From Gottfriedia luciferensis (lineage in GTDB: Bacteria; Bacillota; Bacilli; Bacillales; Bacillaceae_G), in the NCBI RefSeq assembly GCF_001712755.1, contig NZ_MDKC01000010.1, positions 25,705 to 89,704 on the forward strand: a stretch of 64,000 nt of DNA, given 5' to 3'. The notes under the pieces were generated by a model. That model ran no database searches, had not been told where the DNA came from, and saw only the letters and a list, made by a program, of their open reading frames with translations. Position numbers and translations under genes: made by a program. Positions 32,414-40,893 of the stretch are shown piece after piece. The first letter of the stretch is position 1. Every line of letters starts with the position of its first letter.

Positions 32414-34732
32414 ATGCATATAATTGGTAAAGGAATACCCCGAAAAGAGTCTTTCGAAAAAGTTACTGGCTATGCAAAATATACGGACGATTTTGAAGCA
32501 AATGATATGCTTCATGCTCAATTAGTAACAAGTCCATACGCGCATGCGATCATTAAAAATATTGATGCAACTGAAGCTCTAAACGTGCCAGGTGTCAGAA
32601 AAATAATATTTGGTGAAAATCTACCTTTAGTTGGAGAAGGAATACTTGATCGTCATCCAATTGCATTTGACCGTGTTCGATTTTTTGGTGAAGTAGTTGC
32701 AATCGTTGTAGCAGATACAAAGTATCAAGCAAATCAGGCTGCTAGTTTAGTGAAAGTACAATATGAATTACTGACTGTTGTAAATTCTCCGTCGGAAGCA
32801 CTTAAACAAAATGCTCCTCTTTTACATCCTAACCTAGGAGAATATGAAAAAACAGAAGGGGTTTACCCAGAGCCAGGAACTAATATAGCTACAAGAATTA
32901 AAATTCGAAAAGGCGATTTTAACAAAGGTTGGAGAGAAAGTGAAGTAATGGTTGATGAGAGTTTTGCTTTTAGACCATCAGATCATGCTGCAATGGAGAC
33001 AAGATGTTCATTTGCGCAAATACATCATGATGGCACTATTGAGATTACTACTTCTTCACAAAGCCCTTTTATGGTAAAGGATTTGATTGGTGATTATTTT
33101 GGAATAAAACCTGGAAAAATCATTGTAAACACGCCTTTTGTTGGTGGGGGATATGGTGGAAAAGGGGCAGTCCAGTTAGAAATTTTAGCTTTTATTGCTT
33201 CACGAGCTGTAAATGGCAGATTAGTAAAAATATTAAATAGTCGTGAACATGATATGCTTTCCTCGCCAGTGCATATTGGCCTTGAAGCGAATGTAAAACT
33301 AGGATGTACAAAAGAGGGAATGCTCAAGGTTGCAGAGATTCAATTTTTATGGGATGGCGGAGCGTATGCTGATAAATCAATTGATTTAACACGGGCGGGA
33401 GCAGTTGATTGTACAGGTCCTTACAATATCGAAAATATTTGGTGTGATTCTTTTTGTATGTATACAAATCATCCATACCCAGCACCTTTTAGAGGTTTTA
33501 GTCATTCGGAAGTACATTTTGCATTTGAAAGAGCGATGGATATTCTTGCTAGGAAATTAAATATGGATCCTATTGAACTAAGAGAAAAAAACGCAATTAA
33601 ACCAGGTGATCAAACGCCTACTCAAGTTGTATTAAATTCTAGTACTGTGGGTAATCTTCCTAAATGTATTGAAAAAATGAAAGAATTAATCAATTGGGAG
33701 GAAGGTCAGGTTATTGACATAGGAAATCATAAATTGAGAGTAAAAGGAATTAGTTGTTCTTGGAAAACTTCTACTATTACACCAAATGCCAGCTCAGGTG
33801 TGATATTGATCTATAACGCTGATGGTAGTATAAATTTAATGTCTGGTGTTGTAGAAATCGGTCAGGGCACGAAAACGATTCTTGCTCAAATGTTAGCAGA
33901 AATTCTAAAAATGGACGTAGACGATATTCATGTTCAAATGAAGATTAATACATTAAATACACCTGAGCATTGGAAAACTGTTGCAAGTAGAGGGACATTC
34001 ATGGCAGGTAGAGCATTGCTAGCAGCTGCCGAAGATTTAATTCGTCAATTAAAAGATATAGCCTCATTTGTATTGCGTGCTCCTGTTGAGGATTTAGAGG
34101 TTGGTTATGGTAAAGTATTTTTAAGAAGTGAACCAAATAAAAATATAGCGATAAAAGATATCGCTTATGGATATACATTTCCAAATGGAAACTCGATTGG
34201 TGGACAAATAATTGGAAGAGGACACTATATTTTAACTGGCTTAACTTATCTAGATCGAGAAACAGGTGCTGGAAAACCAGGACCAGAATGGACGGTTTGT
34301 GCACATGGTGTAGAAGTAGAAGTCGATTTGAAAACATATGAATATAGGATTCTTAAAGCCGTTACAGCAGTTGATATTGGCAAAGTACTAAATATTAAGA
34401 CGGCAACTGGTCAAGTTAAAGGTGCAATGAGTATGGGATTATCTTTTGCCGGAAGAGAAACCTTTTATTTTGATGCGCATGGGAAGGTACTAAATCCGCA
34501 ATTACGAACTTATCGACCAATTAGGTTTGGTGAGAATCCTAAATATGAAGTTGCATTTGTTGAAACACCACAAGTGGATGCAGTATTTGGTGCAAGAGGG
34601 GTAGGGGAACATGGTTTACTAGGGATGCCAGCTGCTCTTGGAAATAGTCTTTCTACTGCAATCTCGGCTGAAATTAACAATTTACCAATTATCCCAGAAC
34701 TATTATGGAAAGTAAAAGAAGGTGGGGTATAG
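32414..34732 (+). CDS. Xanthine dehydrogenase family, molybdopterin-binding large subunit
   Basis: A 772-residue large subunit of a xanthine dehydrogenase/aldehyde oxidase-type hydroxylase. Visible marks are the N-terminal (a/b-hammerhead) TGYAKYTDDFE, GGGYGGKG, the PFRGF segment carrying the substrate-site Arg, and the C-terminal GARGVGEHG with the active-site Glu. In B. subtilis the equivalent subunit is PucD. The substrate may be a purine, but relatives oxidise other heterocycles and aldehydes. It is followed by FAD and [2Fe-2S] subunits. No XdhC-like maturation factor or purine regulator lies nearby. The start at ATG 32414 is a little far from its GGAAGGGG site. Confidence 0.9.
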   Translation: MHIIGKGIPRKESFEKVTGYAKYTDDFEANDMLHAQLVTSPYAHAIIKNIDATEALNVPGVRKIIFGENLPLVGEGILDRHPIAFDRVRFFGEVVAIVVADTKYQANQAASLVKVQYELLTVVNSPSEALKQNAPLLHPNLGEYEKTEGVYPEPGTNIATRIKIRKGDFNKGWRESEVMVDESFAFRPSDHAAMETRCSFAQIHHDGTIEITTSSQSPFMVKDLIGDYFGIKPGKIIVNTPFVGGGYGGKGAVQLEILAFIASRAVNGRLVKILNSREHDMLSSPVHIGLEANVKLGCTKEGMLKVAEIQFLWDGGAYADKSIDLTRAGAVDCTGPYNIENIWCDSFCMYTNHPYPAPFRGFSHSEVHFAFERAMDILARKLNMDPIELREKNAIKPGDQTPTQVVLNSSTVGNLPKCIEKMKELINWEEGQVIDIGNHKLRVKGISCSWKTSTITPNASSGVILIYNADGSINLMSGVVEIGQGTKTILAQMLAEILKMDVDDIHVQMKINTLNTPEHWKTVASRGTFMAGRALLAAAEDLIRQLKDIASFVLRAPVEDLEVGYGKVFLRSEPNKNIAIKDIAYGYTFPNGNSIGGQIIGRGHYILTGLTYLDRETGAGKPGPEWTVCAHGVEVEVDLKTYEYRILKAVTAVDIGKVLNIKTATGQVKGAMSMGLSFAGRETFYFDAHGKVLNPQLRTYRPIRFGENPKYEVAFVETPQVDAVFGARGVGEHGLLGMPAALGNSLSTAISAEINNLPIIPELLWKVKEGGV

Positions 34733-34733
34733 T

Positions 34734-35567
34734 TTGTTATCTTCTAATATAGATTACTATAAACCAACGACCATTAAAGAAGCATTGGAGCTTTTTTATT
34801 TTTTAAAAGCTAAAAACCAAAGGCCAATCTATTATGCAGGTGGTACAGAAATCATAACACTAAGTCGACTAAATCTGGTTGAAACAGATGCCCTTATCGA
34901 TATTAAAGAGCTAAAAGAGTGTCAATTATTTGAGTTTAATGAGAGCTATTTAATATCAGGTGCTGTAATCTCACTTACTGAGATTGAAGAAAAAAACTTA
35001 TTTCCATTACTTTCTAAAACATCTATGGAAATAGCTGATCGTACGGCAAGAAATAAAATTACTTTAGGTGGAAACTTATGTGGTCAAATTTTTTACCGGG
35101 AAGCAATTTTACCATTTCTTCTTTGTGATAGCCAAGTAGTTGTTGCCGGGTACAATGGTGTAGAAGCTTTTCCAATCGAACAAATCTTCAATCAAAACTT
35201 ACAACTCCAAGACGGTCAAATTCTAATTCAACTATTAACCGAAAAGAAATATATCAATCTACCATTTATGAGCATAAAAAAACGTCAGCAATGGGATACG
35301 GGTTATCCACTGCTGTCCATCGCATCTATTAAATCTGATAATCAATTGCGTTTTGCTTTTAGTGGACTATGTCCTTTTCCGTTTCGATCAAAGCAAATGG
35401 AAGCCGAGCTAAACAATACGAACTTGAGTGTAGAAGAAAGAATACAAAAAGCAATTCAATTCATTCCCGGTGAAGTACTTGACGATGTTGAAGGTTCAAA
35501 AGGGTTCCGACTATTTGTACTAAAAAACACTATAGAAGAGATAATGAACTCAATGGAGGGAAGGTAA
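34734..35567 (+). CDS. Xanthine dehydrogenase family, FAD-binding subunit
   Basis: A 277-residue FAD_binding_5/CO_deh_flav_C type subunit, the PucC counterpart. FAD-site segments are YYAGGTEIITL near the N-terminus and RTARNKITLGGNLCG in the middle. The subunit passes electrons from the iron-sulfur centres to an acceptor. I chose TTG 34734, overlapping nothing, because AGAAGGTGGGG just upstream is well spaced for it. A GTG at 34722 inside the preceding gene is the alternative. The stop overlaps the next start by one base (TAATG). Confidence 0.88.
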   Translation: MLSSNIDYYKPTTIKEALELFYFLKAKNQRPIYYAGGTEIITLSRLNLVETDALIDIKELKECQLFEFNESYLISGAVISLTEIEEKNLFPLLSKTSMEIADRTARNKITLGGNLCGQIFYREAILPFLLCDSQVVVAGYNGVEAFPIEQIFNQNLQLQDGQILIQLLTEKKYINLPFMSIKKRQQWDTGYPLLSIASIKSDNQLRFAFSGLCPFPFRSKQMEAELNNTNLSVEERIQKAIQFIPGEVLDDVEGSKGFRLFVLKNTIEEIMNSMEGR

Positions 35568-36073
35568 TGGACCAGTCTCCAAGCAAAAAACTAAGTGTTT
35601 CTTTAAGTATTAATGATGAAATTCGACAAGTGGAGATCCTTCCAGTTGATTCTCTCCTTTATGTGCTACGAACTAAGCTTGGTCTCACAGGTGCAAAGCC
35701 AGGCTGTTTAAATGGAGATTGCGGAGCCTGCTCAGTCGTTATGAATGGTACTGTTTATAAATCATGTATAATGCTTGCCATAGAGGCAGTTGGACAAAAA
35801 ATAACAACAATTGAAGGGTTAAAAGATTCACCTATACAAAAAGCATTTGTTGAAAACTTTGCGTTTCAATGTGGTTATTGTACTCCTGGATTTATTATGA
35901 ATTGTCATTCTCTTTTATTAAAGCATCCACATCCAACATATGAAACGATGAAAGAATGGTTATCCTCCAATATATGTAGATGCACATGCTATGAAGAAAT
36001 TGAAGAAGCTGTTTTATCAGTTATAGAGAATAGAGAAAAACCAATGAGTAATGAGTTAGAAAAAGACGAATAG
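35567..36073 (+). CDS. Xanthine dehydrogenase family, [2Fe-2S] subunit
   Basis: A 168-residue small subunit with both iron-sulfur domains. The plant-type ferredoxin domain has GCLNGDCGACSV plus a later Cys (YKSC). The alpha-helical domain has FQCGYCTPGF and NICRCTCYEEI. It is the PucE counterpart and relays electrons from the molybdenum site to FAD. Its start overlaps the FAD subunit stop by one base, so translation is coupled. It completes the three-subunit enzyme. Confidence 0.93.
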   Translation: MDQSPSKKLSVSLSINDEIRQVEILPVDSLLYVLRTKLGLTGAKPGCLNGDCGACSVVMNGTVYKSCIMLAIEAVGQKITTIEGLKDSPIQKAFVENFAFQCGYCTPGFIMNCHSLLLKHPHPTYETMKEWLSSNICRCTCYEEIEEAVLSVIENREKPMSNELEKDE

Positions 36074-36080
36074 TGATCTT

Positions 36081-36218
36081 TTAACTCACCGGTGTTGACG
36101 ATGTTGAGTCACTAGCTTTCCTTTGTGTAAAGAAGAAAATAAACGAAATGACTGAAATTGCCATAAGAAAAACTTGGGTATCAGTAGGTCTTACTGTAGG
36201 GATATCTGTTAAAGACAT
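36081..36218 (-). CDS. Small single-span membrane protein, unknown
   Basis: A 45-residue peptide starting MSLTDIPTVRPTDTQVF, with one hydrophobic helix (about 17-31) and a Ser/Thr-rich tail. ATG 36218 is chosen because AAAGGA lies about nine bases upstream; a longer in-frame start has no ribosome binding site. It sits 13 bases after the stop of the gene at 36232-36669 and is probably co-transcribed with it. I do not recognise a family. Confidence 0.55.
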   Translation of the reverse strand: MSLTDIPTVRPTDTQVFLMAISVISFIFFFTQRKASDSTSSTPVS

Positions 36219-36231
36219 AATCACCATTCCT

Positions 36232-36669
36232 TTATTTACTAAATATTCGCGGATCAATATCAAAATGTTTCGAAACAATTTTTTTACAAAAGTAATACGT
36301 TTTTTTTAGAAAAGGAAGTGTCGGTACGCTAACGGGTGCACCGAAAATTGGACCACTGACATTGAGTGAGAATCTACCTGGTCCTATAACAGAGCTTACA
36401 ACTCGAACTTCATCAATTAATAATAAAATTGCAATGATTATATCGACTACATCAATGAGAGCATTTGTAAATTGATCTCCATATTTACTTTCTACACGTT
36501 CTCTACCTAATAAGGGTCCACTTAGAGAAAGACTAAATTCTCCAGACGTTACAAATACACCTATTATCGTAATTTGACCAGTTAATAATAGTGCAGCAGC
36601 AGCGAGATTTAAATCTCTTTGAAGAGTAGCAATTATACGGAGATCTTCTTTTATCTTAGAGTCATTCAT
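36232..36669 (-). CDS. Unknown 145-residue protein with a twofold internal repeat
   Basis: I do not recognise this protein. It contains two aligned 29-residue segments, about 27-55 (LLLTGQITIIG...FSLSLSGPLLG) and 82-110 (LLLIDEVRVVS...FSLNVSGPIFG). Each is a hydrophobic stretch followed by the motif G-x-FSL-x-x-SGP-x-x-G. The C-terminus is basic with Cys and aromatic residues. No signal peptide is obvious. A GAGGGTGTGATGCA ribosome binding region precedes ATG 36669. It forms a two-gene minus-strand unit with the small membrane peptide downstream, convergent to the hydroxylase operon. Confidence 0.7.
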   Translation of the reverse strand: MNDSKIKEDLRIIATLQRDLNLAAAALLLTGQITIIGVFVTSGEFSLSLSGPLLGRERVESKYGDQFTNALIDVVDIIIAILLLIDEVRVVSSVIGPGRFSLNVSGPIFGAPVSVPTLPFLKKTYYFCKKIVSKHFDIDPRIFSK

Positions 36670-37030
36670 TGCATCACACCCTCATGCCTATAGTATTCAA
36701 TAAGTGCCCAAGTGTGAATAGAAAAGGAAGGGTAAAAGAAGAAAGGAAAAAAAATTTAGACATGGAATGTTCAATATACTGATGCTGCTACACTTTATTC
36801 GTAGCAGCATCTTTATTTTTAGGTTTAGAATTGATAAAATGTATATTGGTACTATTCAATATTAAGAATTTATTTAATGAAAATCATAAATGAAGATTTT
36901 ACTAAATAAAAATTAAAAGAGAAGCAATGTTTATGAACCACTTCCTTTTGGGATGTGGTTATGTTTGTATAAGTATAAGATAAATTCATACTACTTAGGT
37001 AAATAGGATAAAAAGCAAGGAGGTTGTAGA
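36670..37030. other. Intergenic region with an orphan plus-strand terminator
   Basis: The 361-base interval contains GATGCTGCTAC (36781-36791) pairing perfectly with GTAGCAGCATC (36801-36811), then TTTATTTTT. This is a terminator-like hairpin on the plus strand, although the genes immediately to the left are on the minus strand. I found no convincing ORF ahead of it; a short untranslated transcript is possible. The rest is AT-rich upstream DNA of the AI-2E family gene. Confidence 0.5.
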
Positions 37031-38065
37031 ATGGATGTGAAAAAGTTTTTTCAAAGTAGCACATTTAGACGATTAGCGATCTTTTTTTGTATCGCTCTAG
37101 TGTTGTTTTTAATTCGAAAAATAATAAATTTAGTATTACTCATTTTCATTTTTACTTATTTAATGGATCGGATACATAAATTTATTATCAATCGATTGAG
37201 TAAGATTTTGCCAGTTAATCGTATAGTAGTCGTTTCCTCTATGTATATAGTTATAGTGGCGGCTTTAGTTTTTGGAATCTATAATTATTTACCTGTTATT
37301 ACAACTCAGGTTGTTCAACTAATAGTTCAAATAAAGACATTTTATATGAATCCACCAGATGAGCGAATCATAAACTATATCGTTACAGCGATTAAAAAGG
37401 TTGAAATATCGGGCTATACAGAACAAGGATTAGATTTTTTATATAAGTATGCATCTAATATCGGTCAATGGGGTATTGAAGTATTAATTGCTCTAGTTCT
37501 GAGTTTCTTTTTTCTACTTGAAAAACCTCGAATTATTGCTTTTACCCGAAAATTTAAAAATAGTAAAATATCACTTTTTTATAATGAATTGGCCTATTTT
37601 GGTGAAAGATTTTCGCGTTCTTTTGGTAAAGTGATTGAAGCGCAGTTTATCATTGCGCTTGTGAATTGTATTCTATCGGTAATAGCTTTAAATTTTATGG
37701 GATTTCCACAGTTAATTGGCTTAGGCTTTTTGATTTTCTTACTTGGATTAATCCCTGTAGCAGGTATGTTTATTTCATTAATTCCTCTTTGTACGATTGC
37801 TTATACAATTGGTGGAATGGCTCATATTATGTATGTGATTATCATGATTTTAATCTTACATGCGCTAGAAAGTTATTTCTTAAATCCAAAGCTTATATCG
37901 GCTAAAACAAATTTACCTGTTTTTTATACATTTCTGATTCTCGTTTTTTCAGAACGCTTTTTTGGCGTATGGGGTCTGATCATCGGTATTCCAGTATTTA
38001 TCTTTTTACTAGATGTACTTGATGTAACTGATCATGACAAGAAAGAGATTGAAACGACAGAATAA
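37031..38065 (+). CDS. AI-2E family transporter (YdbI/TqsA-type permease)
   Basis: A 344-residue membrane protein with the helix pattern and C-terminal signatures of this family: LIGLGFLIFLLGLIPVAGMF, HALESYFLNPKL and RFFGVWGLIIGIPVFIFLLD. The family includes the E. coli autoinducer-2 exporter TqsA and Na+/H+ antiporter-like members, so the transported species is open. ATG 37031 follows AAGGAGG. It stands alone and ends at a strong terminator shared with the convergent LysR gene. Confidence 0.9.
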   Translation: MDVKKFFQSSTFRRLAIFFCIALVLFLIRKIINLVLLIFIFTYLMDRIHKFIINRLSKILPVNRIVVVSSMYIVIVAALVFGIYNYLPVITTQVVQLIVQIKTFYMNPPDERIINYIVTAIKKVEISGYTEQGLDFLYKYASNIGQWGIEVLIALVLSFFFLLEKPRIIAFTRKFKNSKISLFYNELAYFGERFSRSFGKVIEAQFIIALVNCILSVIALNFMGFPQLIGLGFLIFLLGLIPVAGMFISLIPLCTIAYTIGGMAHIMYVIIMILILHALESYFLNPKLISAKTNLPVFYTFLILVFSERFFGVWGLIIGIPVFIFLLDVLDVTDHDKKEIETTE

Positions 38066-38103
38066 AAAAAGATGATATCGCATTTAAGCGATATCATCTT
38101 TTT
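38066..38103. terminator. Strong bidirectional terminator
   Basis: AAAAAGATGATATCGC (38066-38081) pairs over 16 bp with GCGATATCATCTTTTT (38088-38103), between convergent genes. Confidence 0.95.
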
Positions 38104-38108
38104 AATTT

Positions 38109-39017
38109 TTAACCAACATATGAGGTCATCTCTGATTTAATAAATTTGATGAACTGTTTTTCAAGTTGAGAGAAAGATTTGTTTTTTGAACGGATAAGTC
38201 CAAGTGATACGTCTAATTGATCGTAATTTATTAAATCAATTTCGACAATTTCACCTTCCAATACATATGGGTTATTTCTTAAAACAAAATCAGGAGCAAA
38301 ACTAATTGCTGCTCCACTTAAAACCGCTCTCGCAATTGCATCAGAGTGATTTGATGAAAATAATATATTCATATCTCCGTATTTCTGTTGAAGTTTACTC
38401 GTAAACCATTTCATACAATCTCCGTTGTATAAGATAAACTTTTCAAAAAGTAATTCTTCAGGTGTAATTTTTTTTGAAACTGCAAATGGTGAGTTTTTGC
38501 TTACAAATACCTTCATTTTCCCTTTTAGTATAATTTCCGAAATTAACTGATCCGAATGATTAAATAGCTCACCGTATAGACAAACAACTCCAATATCATG
38601 TTCGTTCTTAAAAACAGATTCAATCGTTCGGATCGTACTATTTTCAACTACTTCGATCGTCATATTTTCATTTTTTTTCCTAAACTTTATTAAAGGTGCT
38701 AAAAAATGATTAATAAATGCTGGAATTGTTGAAACACTAAAATCACTTATATTTTGTTCTTTGCTTCTTCGTGCTTCTTCTTTTAATTCTTCATATTTTA
38801 AAAGGATTTCCCTCGTTTTATTGATAATATTCATACCTTCTTTTGTTAAAATGACACCAAAGCGAGATCGATTAAAAATTTTTATTCCCAGCTCTTCCTC
38901 AACTTTTGTAATCGCCTGACTGACTCCGGAGTGACTTACATGAAGATTTTCCGCAGCAGATGAAATGGACCCAGTTTTAGCGACTTCCACGAGAAACTCT
39001 AATTTTTGTAAATGCAT
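38109..39017 (-). CDS. LysR family transcriptional regulator
   Basis: A 302-residue LysR-type regulator. The HTH reads VAKTGSISSAAENLHVSHSG followed by VSQAITKVEEELGIKIFNRS, with an effector-binding domain from about 90. It resembles the LysR at 27565 in length and layout. ATG 39017 (minus) is preceded by a short GGTGG site. A perfect 10-bp inverted repeat lies 112 bases upstream (39129-39159) and may be its operator. The divergent gene is an orphan gerA. Confidence 0.93.
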   Translation of the reverse strand: MHLQKLEFLVEVAKTGSISSAAENLHVSHSGVSQAITKVEEELGIKIFNRSRFGVILTKEGMNIINKTREILLKYEELKEEARRSKEQNISDFSVSTIPAFINHFLAPLIKFRKKNENMTIEVVENSTIRTIESVFKNEHDIGVVCLYGELFNHSDQLISEIILKGKMKVFVSKNSPFAVSKKITPEELLFEKFILYNGDCMKWFTSKLQQKYGDMNILFSSNHSDAIARAVLSGAAISFAPDFVLRNNPYVLEGEIVEIDLINYDQLDVSLGLIRSKNKSFSQLEKQFIKFIKSEMTSYVG

Positions 39018-39368
39018 TTTTTACACCACCTATTGATCACATGTCAAATTAATTAATTTTATGTAAATTTAACATATTTTTTCTGCTTTTATATATTAAA
39101 GTTTTTGATATTAATATAAGAAAATGTGATAGTGCTATACATCATGCTGATAGCACTATAAAAAGTTACTAAATCAATTTGTATTTATAGAATGAGTGTT
39201 TAGAATTCTGAGAAGTTAAAAAGAGGAGAATTTGGATAAATTATATCCAATCATTTAACGTGGGGAGTTTAATAGTCTTTTTGTTTTTATTTAAAGTATT
39301 AAATATGAGTAACATAATTTGGAATTAATTGGCTAATCTAAACAAAAATATGGTTAAGGAGCTTTTGA
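39018..39368. promoter_or_regulatory. Divergent lysR/gerA intergenic region with a perfect inverted repeat
   Basis: ATAGTGCTAT (39129-39138) and ATAGCACTAT (39150-39159) form a perfect 10-bp inverted repeat with an 11-base spacer. No poly-T follows on the plus strand, so an operator is more likely than a terminator there. The remaining DNA is AT-rich and holds no gene. Confidence 0.5.
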
Positions 39369-40811
39369 GTGAATAACTTAGAACAATCTACTCTAAATGT
39401 GAGTTTAGATAAGAATATTAACTATTTAAAAGAACAATTTAATCAGTCTACTGATTTAAAAATTAGGCAATTAACTATTAATGATGAAGTCATCCGGGAT
39501 GCGGCCGTTTTATATTTAGATGGAATAACGAATATAGAAGCCGTTCAAGATAATATTCTTGCTCCTTTGTTAAGGGTTATTAAATTCGATAGTATGGATG
39601 TCATAATCACACGTCATCTTTTGGCCGCGGATGTCATGAAGGTGACATTGAATGAAGAAGTTTTGGCCGGACTATCAAAAGGAAAAACGCTCATATTAAT
39701 TGATGGTTATAACGAAGGAATATTAGCAGATACTGCAGAATGGCAAATGCGTTCAGTAACTGAGCCTGATACGCAAAGATCGGTGAAGGGTTCTTTAGTT
39801 GGATTTAATGAACAGCTAAAGGTAAATGTTAATATTATCCGTAATAGGATACAGTCTCATAAATTATCAATCGAAAATCTACAAGTAGGAAATGAAACGA
39901 AAACAGACGTTTCAATTCTATATATGGATGGATTTGTAGATCAAAAAGTTCTTGAAGAAACACGAAAAAGAATAACAGAGCTAGATGTTATTTATCTATT
40001 AGAAGCTAGAGTTATTGAAGACGCACTGGAAGGTAAAAAAACATTTTTTCCAACTGTTTTTACATGCGAACGACCAGATGTAACTGTTTCAGCGCTATAT
40101 GAAGGGCGTGTTGCAATTTTAGTAAACGGAATTCCTTATAGCATAATCGTTCCATCGCTCTTTCTTCATTACTTCCATCAACCTGATGAATATAATACAA
40201 AATCAGGTCGTTACGGTAACAGATTTATGCGTTTATTTAGTTGGTTATTTTCTATCATTTTATTAGGTGCTTATGTAACAATTGTCCGCTTTCACCAAGA
40301 TTGGGTACCGGATCATTTTGCTAAAATCTTTTTTAAGAAATCAGATACACTTTTCCCTGTAATCGTAGAGATTTTATTTGTCATGTTAATTTTTCAATTA
40401 CTAACGGAAGCTTCGTTACGAATACCTAAGTCGACTGTCATTATTGTTTCACTTATAGGGGCAATCGTAGTTGGCCAAACGGCAGTGGCCGCAAAACTTA
40501 TCCATTCTATTACCTTGATTGTAGTGGGTCTTAATTTTTTATCTAGCATCTCGATAGCCGCAGGTGGATTATACGGATCAGTTTTAACATTACGATTTGT
40601 CTTTTTATTTTTAGGATACTTTTTCGGATTAAAAGGACTACTCATTGGATTTATCATTATGATTGCTTATATGGCATCAATTAGATCTTTAGGTGTTCCT
40701 TATTTAGCACCGTTTATACCGTTTCATCCAAAAGAAATGAAAGATGCATTATTCAGAGGAGATTTAAGGAAGGTTATTAATAGTAAACATACATTTCCTC
40801 ATAAAAAATAA
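39369..40811 (+). CDS. Orphan GerA-family spore germination protein
   Basis: A 480-residue GerA family protein. Hallmarks are AAVLYLDGITNIEAVQDNIL, RNRIQSHKLSIENLQVGNET, TCERPDVTVSALYEGRVAIL and the membrane half VEILFVMLIFQLLTEASLRI. It diverges clearly from the gerA of the operon at 30712, and no gerB or gerC follows. It may be an accessory A subunit using B and C from another receptor, or a relic of a lost operon. The start is GTG 39369 behind TAAGGAG. It ends in a long hairpin (40811-40858). Confidence 0.9.
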   Translation: MNNLEQSTLNVSLDKNINYLKEQFNQSTDLKIRQLTINDEVIRDAAVLYLDGITNIEAVQDNILAPLLRVIKFDSMDVIITRHLLAADVMKVTLNEEVLAGLSKGKTLILIDGYNEGILADTAEWQMRSVTEPDTQRSVKGSLVGFNEQLKVNVNIIRNRIQSHKLSIENLQVGNETKTDVSILYMDGFVDQKVLEETRKRITELDVIYLLEARVIEDALEGKKTFFPTVFTCERPDVTVSALYEGRVAILVNGIPYSIIVPSLFLHYFHQPDEYNTKSGRYGNRFMRLFSWLFSIILLGAYVTIVRFHQDWVPDHFAKIFFKKSDTLFPVIVEILFVMLIFQLLTEASLRIPKSTVIIVSLIGAIVVGQTAVAAKLIHSITLIVVGLNFLSSISIAAGGLYGSVLTLRFVFLFLGYFFGLKGLLIGFIIMIAYMASIRSLGVPYLAPFIPFHPKEMKDALFRGDLRKVINSKHTFPHKK

Positions 40812-40858
40812 ATTGGAACAAAGAGTAACGTCATCATATGTTGCTTTTTGTTCCAATT
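40811..40858 (+). terminator. Long hairpin after the orphan gerA
   Basis: AATTGGAACAAA (40811-40822) pairs perfectly with TTTGTTCCAATT (40847-40858), with extra pairing inside. No clear T-run follows, so termination efficiency is uncertain. Confidence 0.55.
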
Positions 40859-40893
40859 CTGTCTTTTGATGTCTAAATAATAGGAGTAATATC

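Noticed and set aside
36081..36278. Longer version of the small membrane peptide starting at 36278.
   Set aside because: It overlaps the upstream gene and has no ribosome binding site; the start at 36218 has AAAGGA at good spacing.
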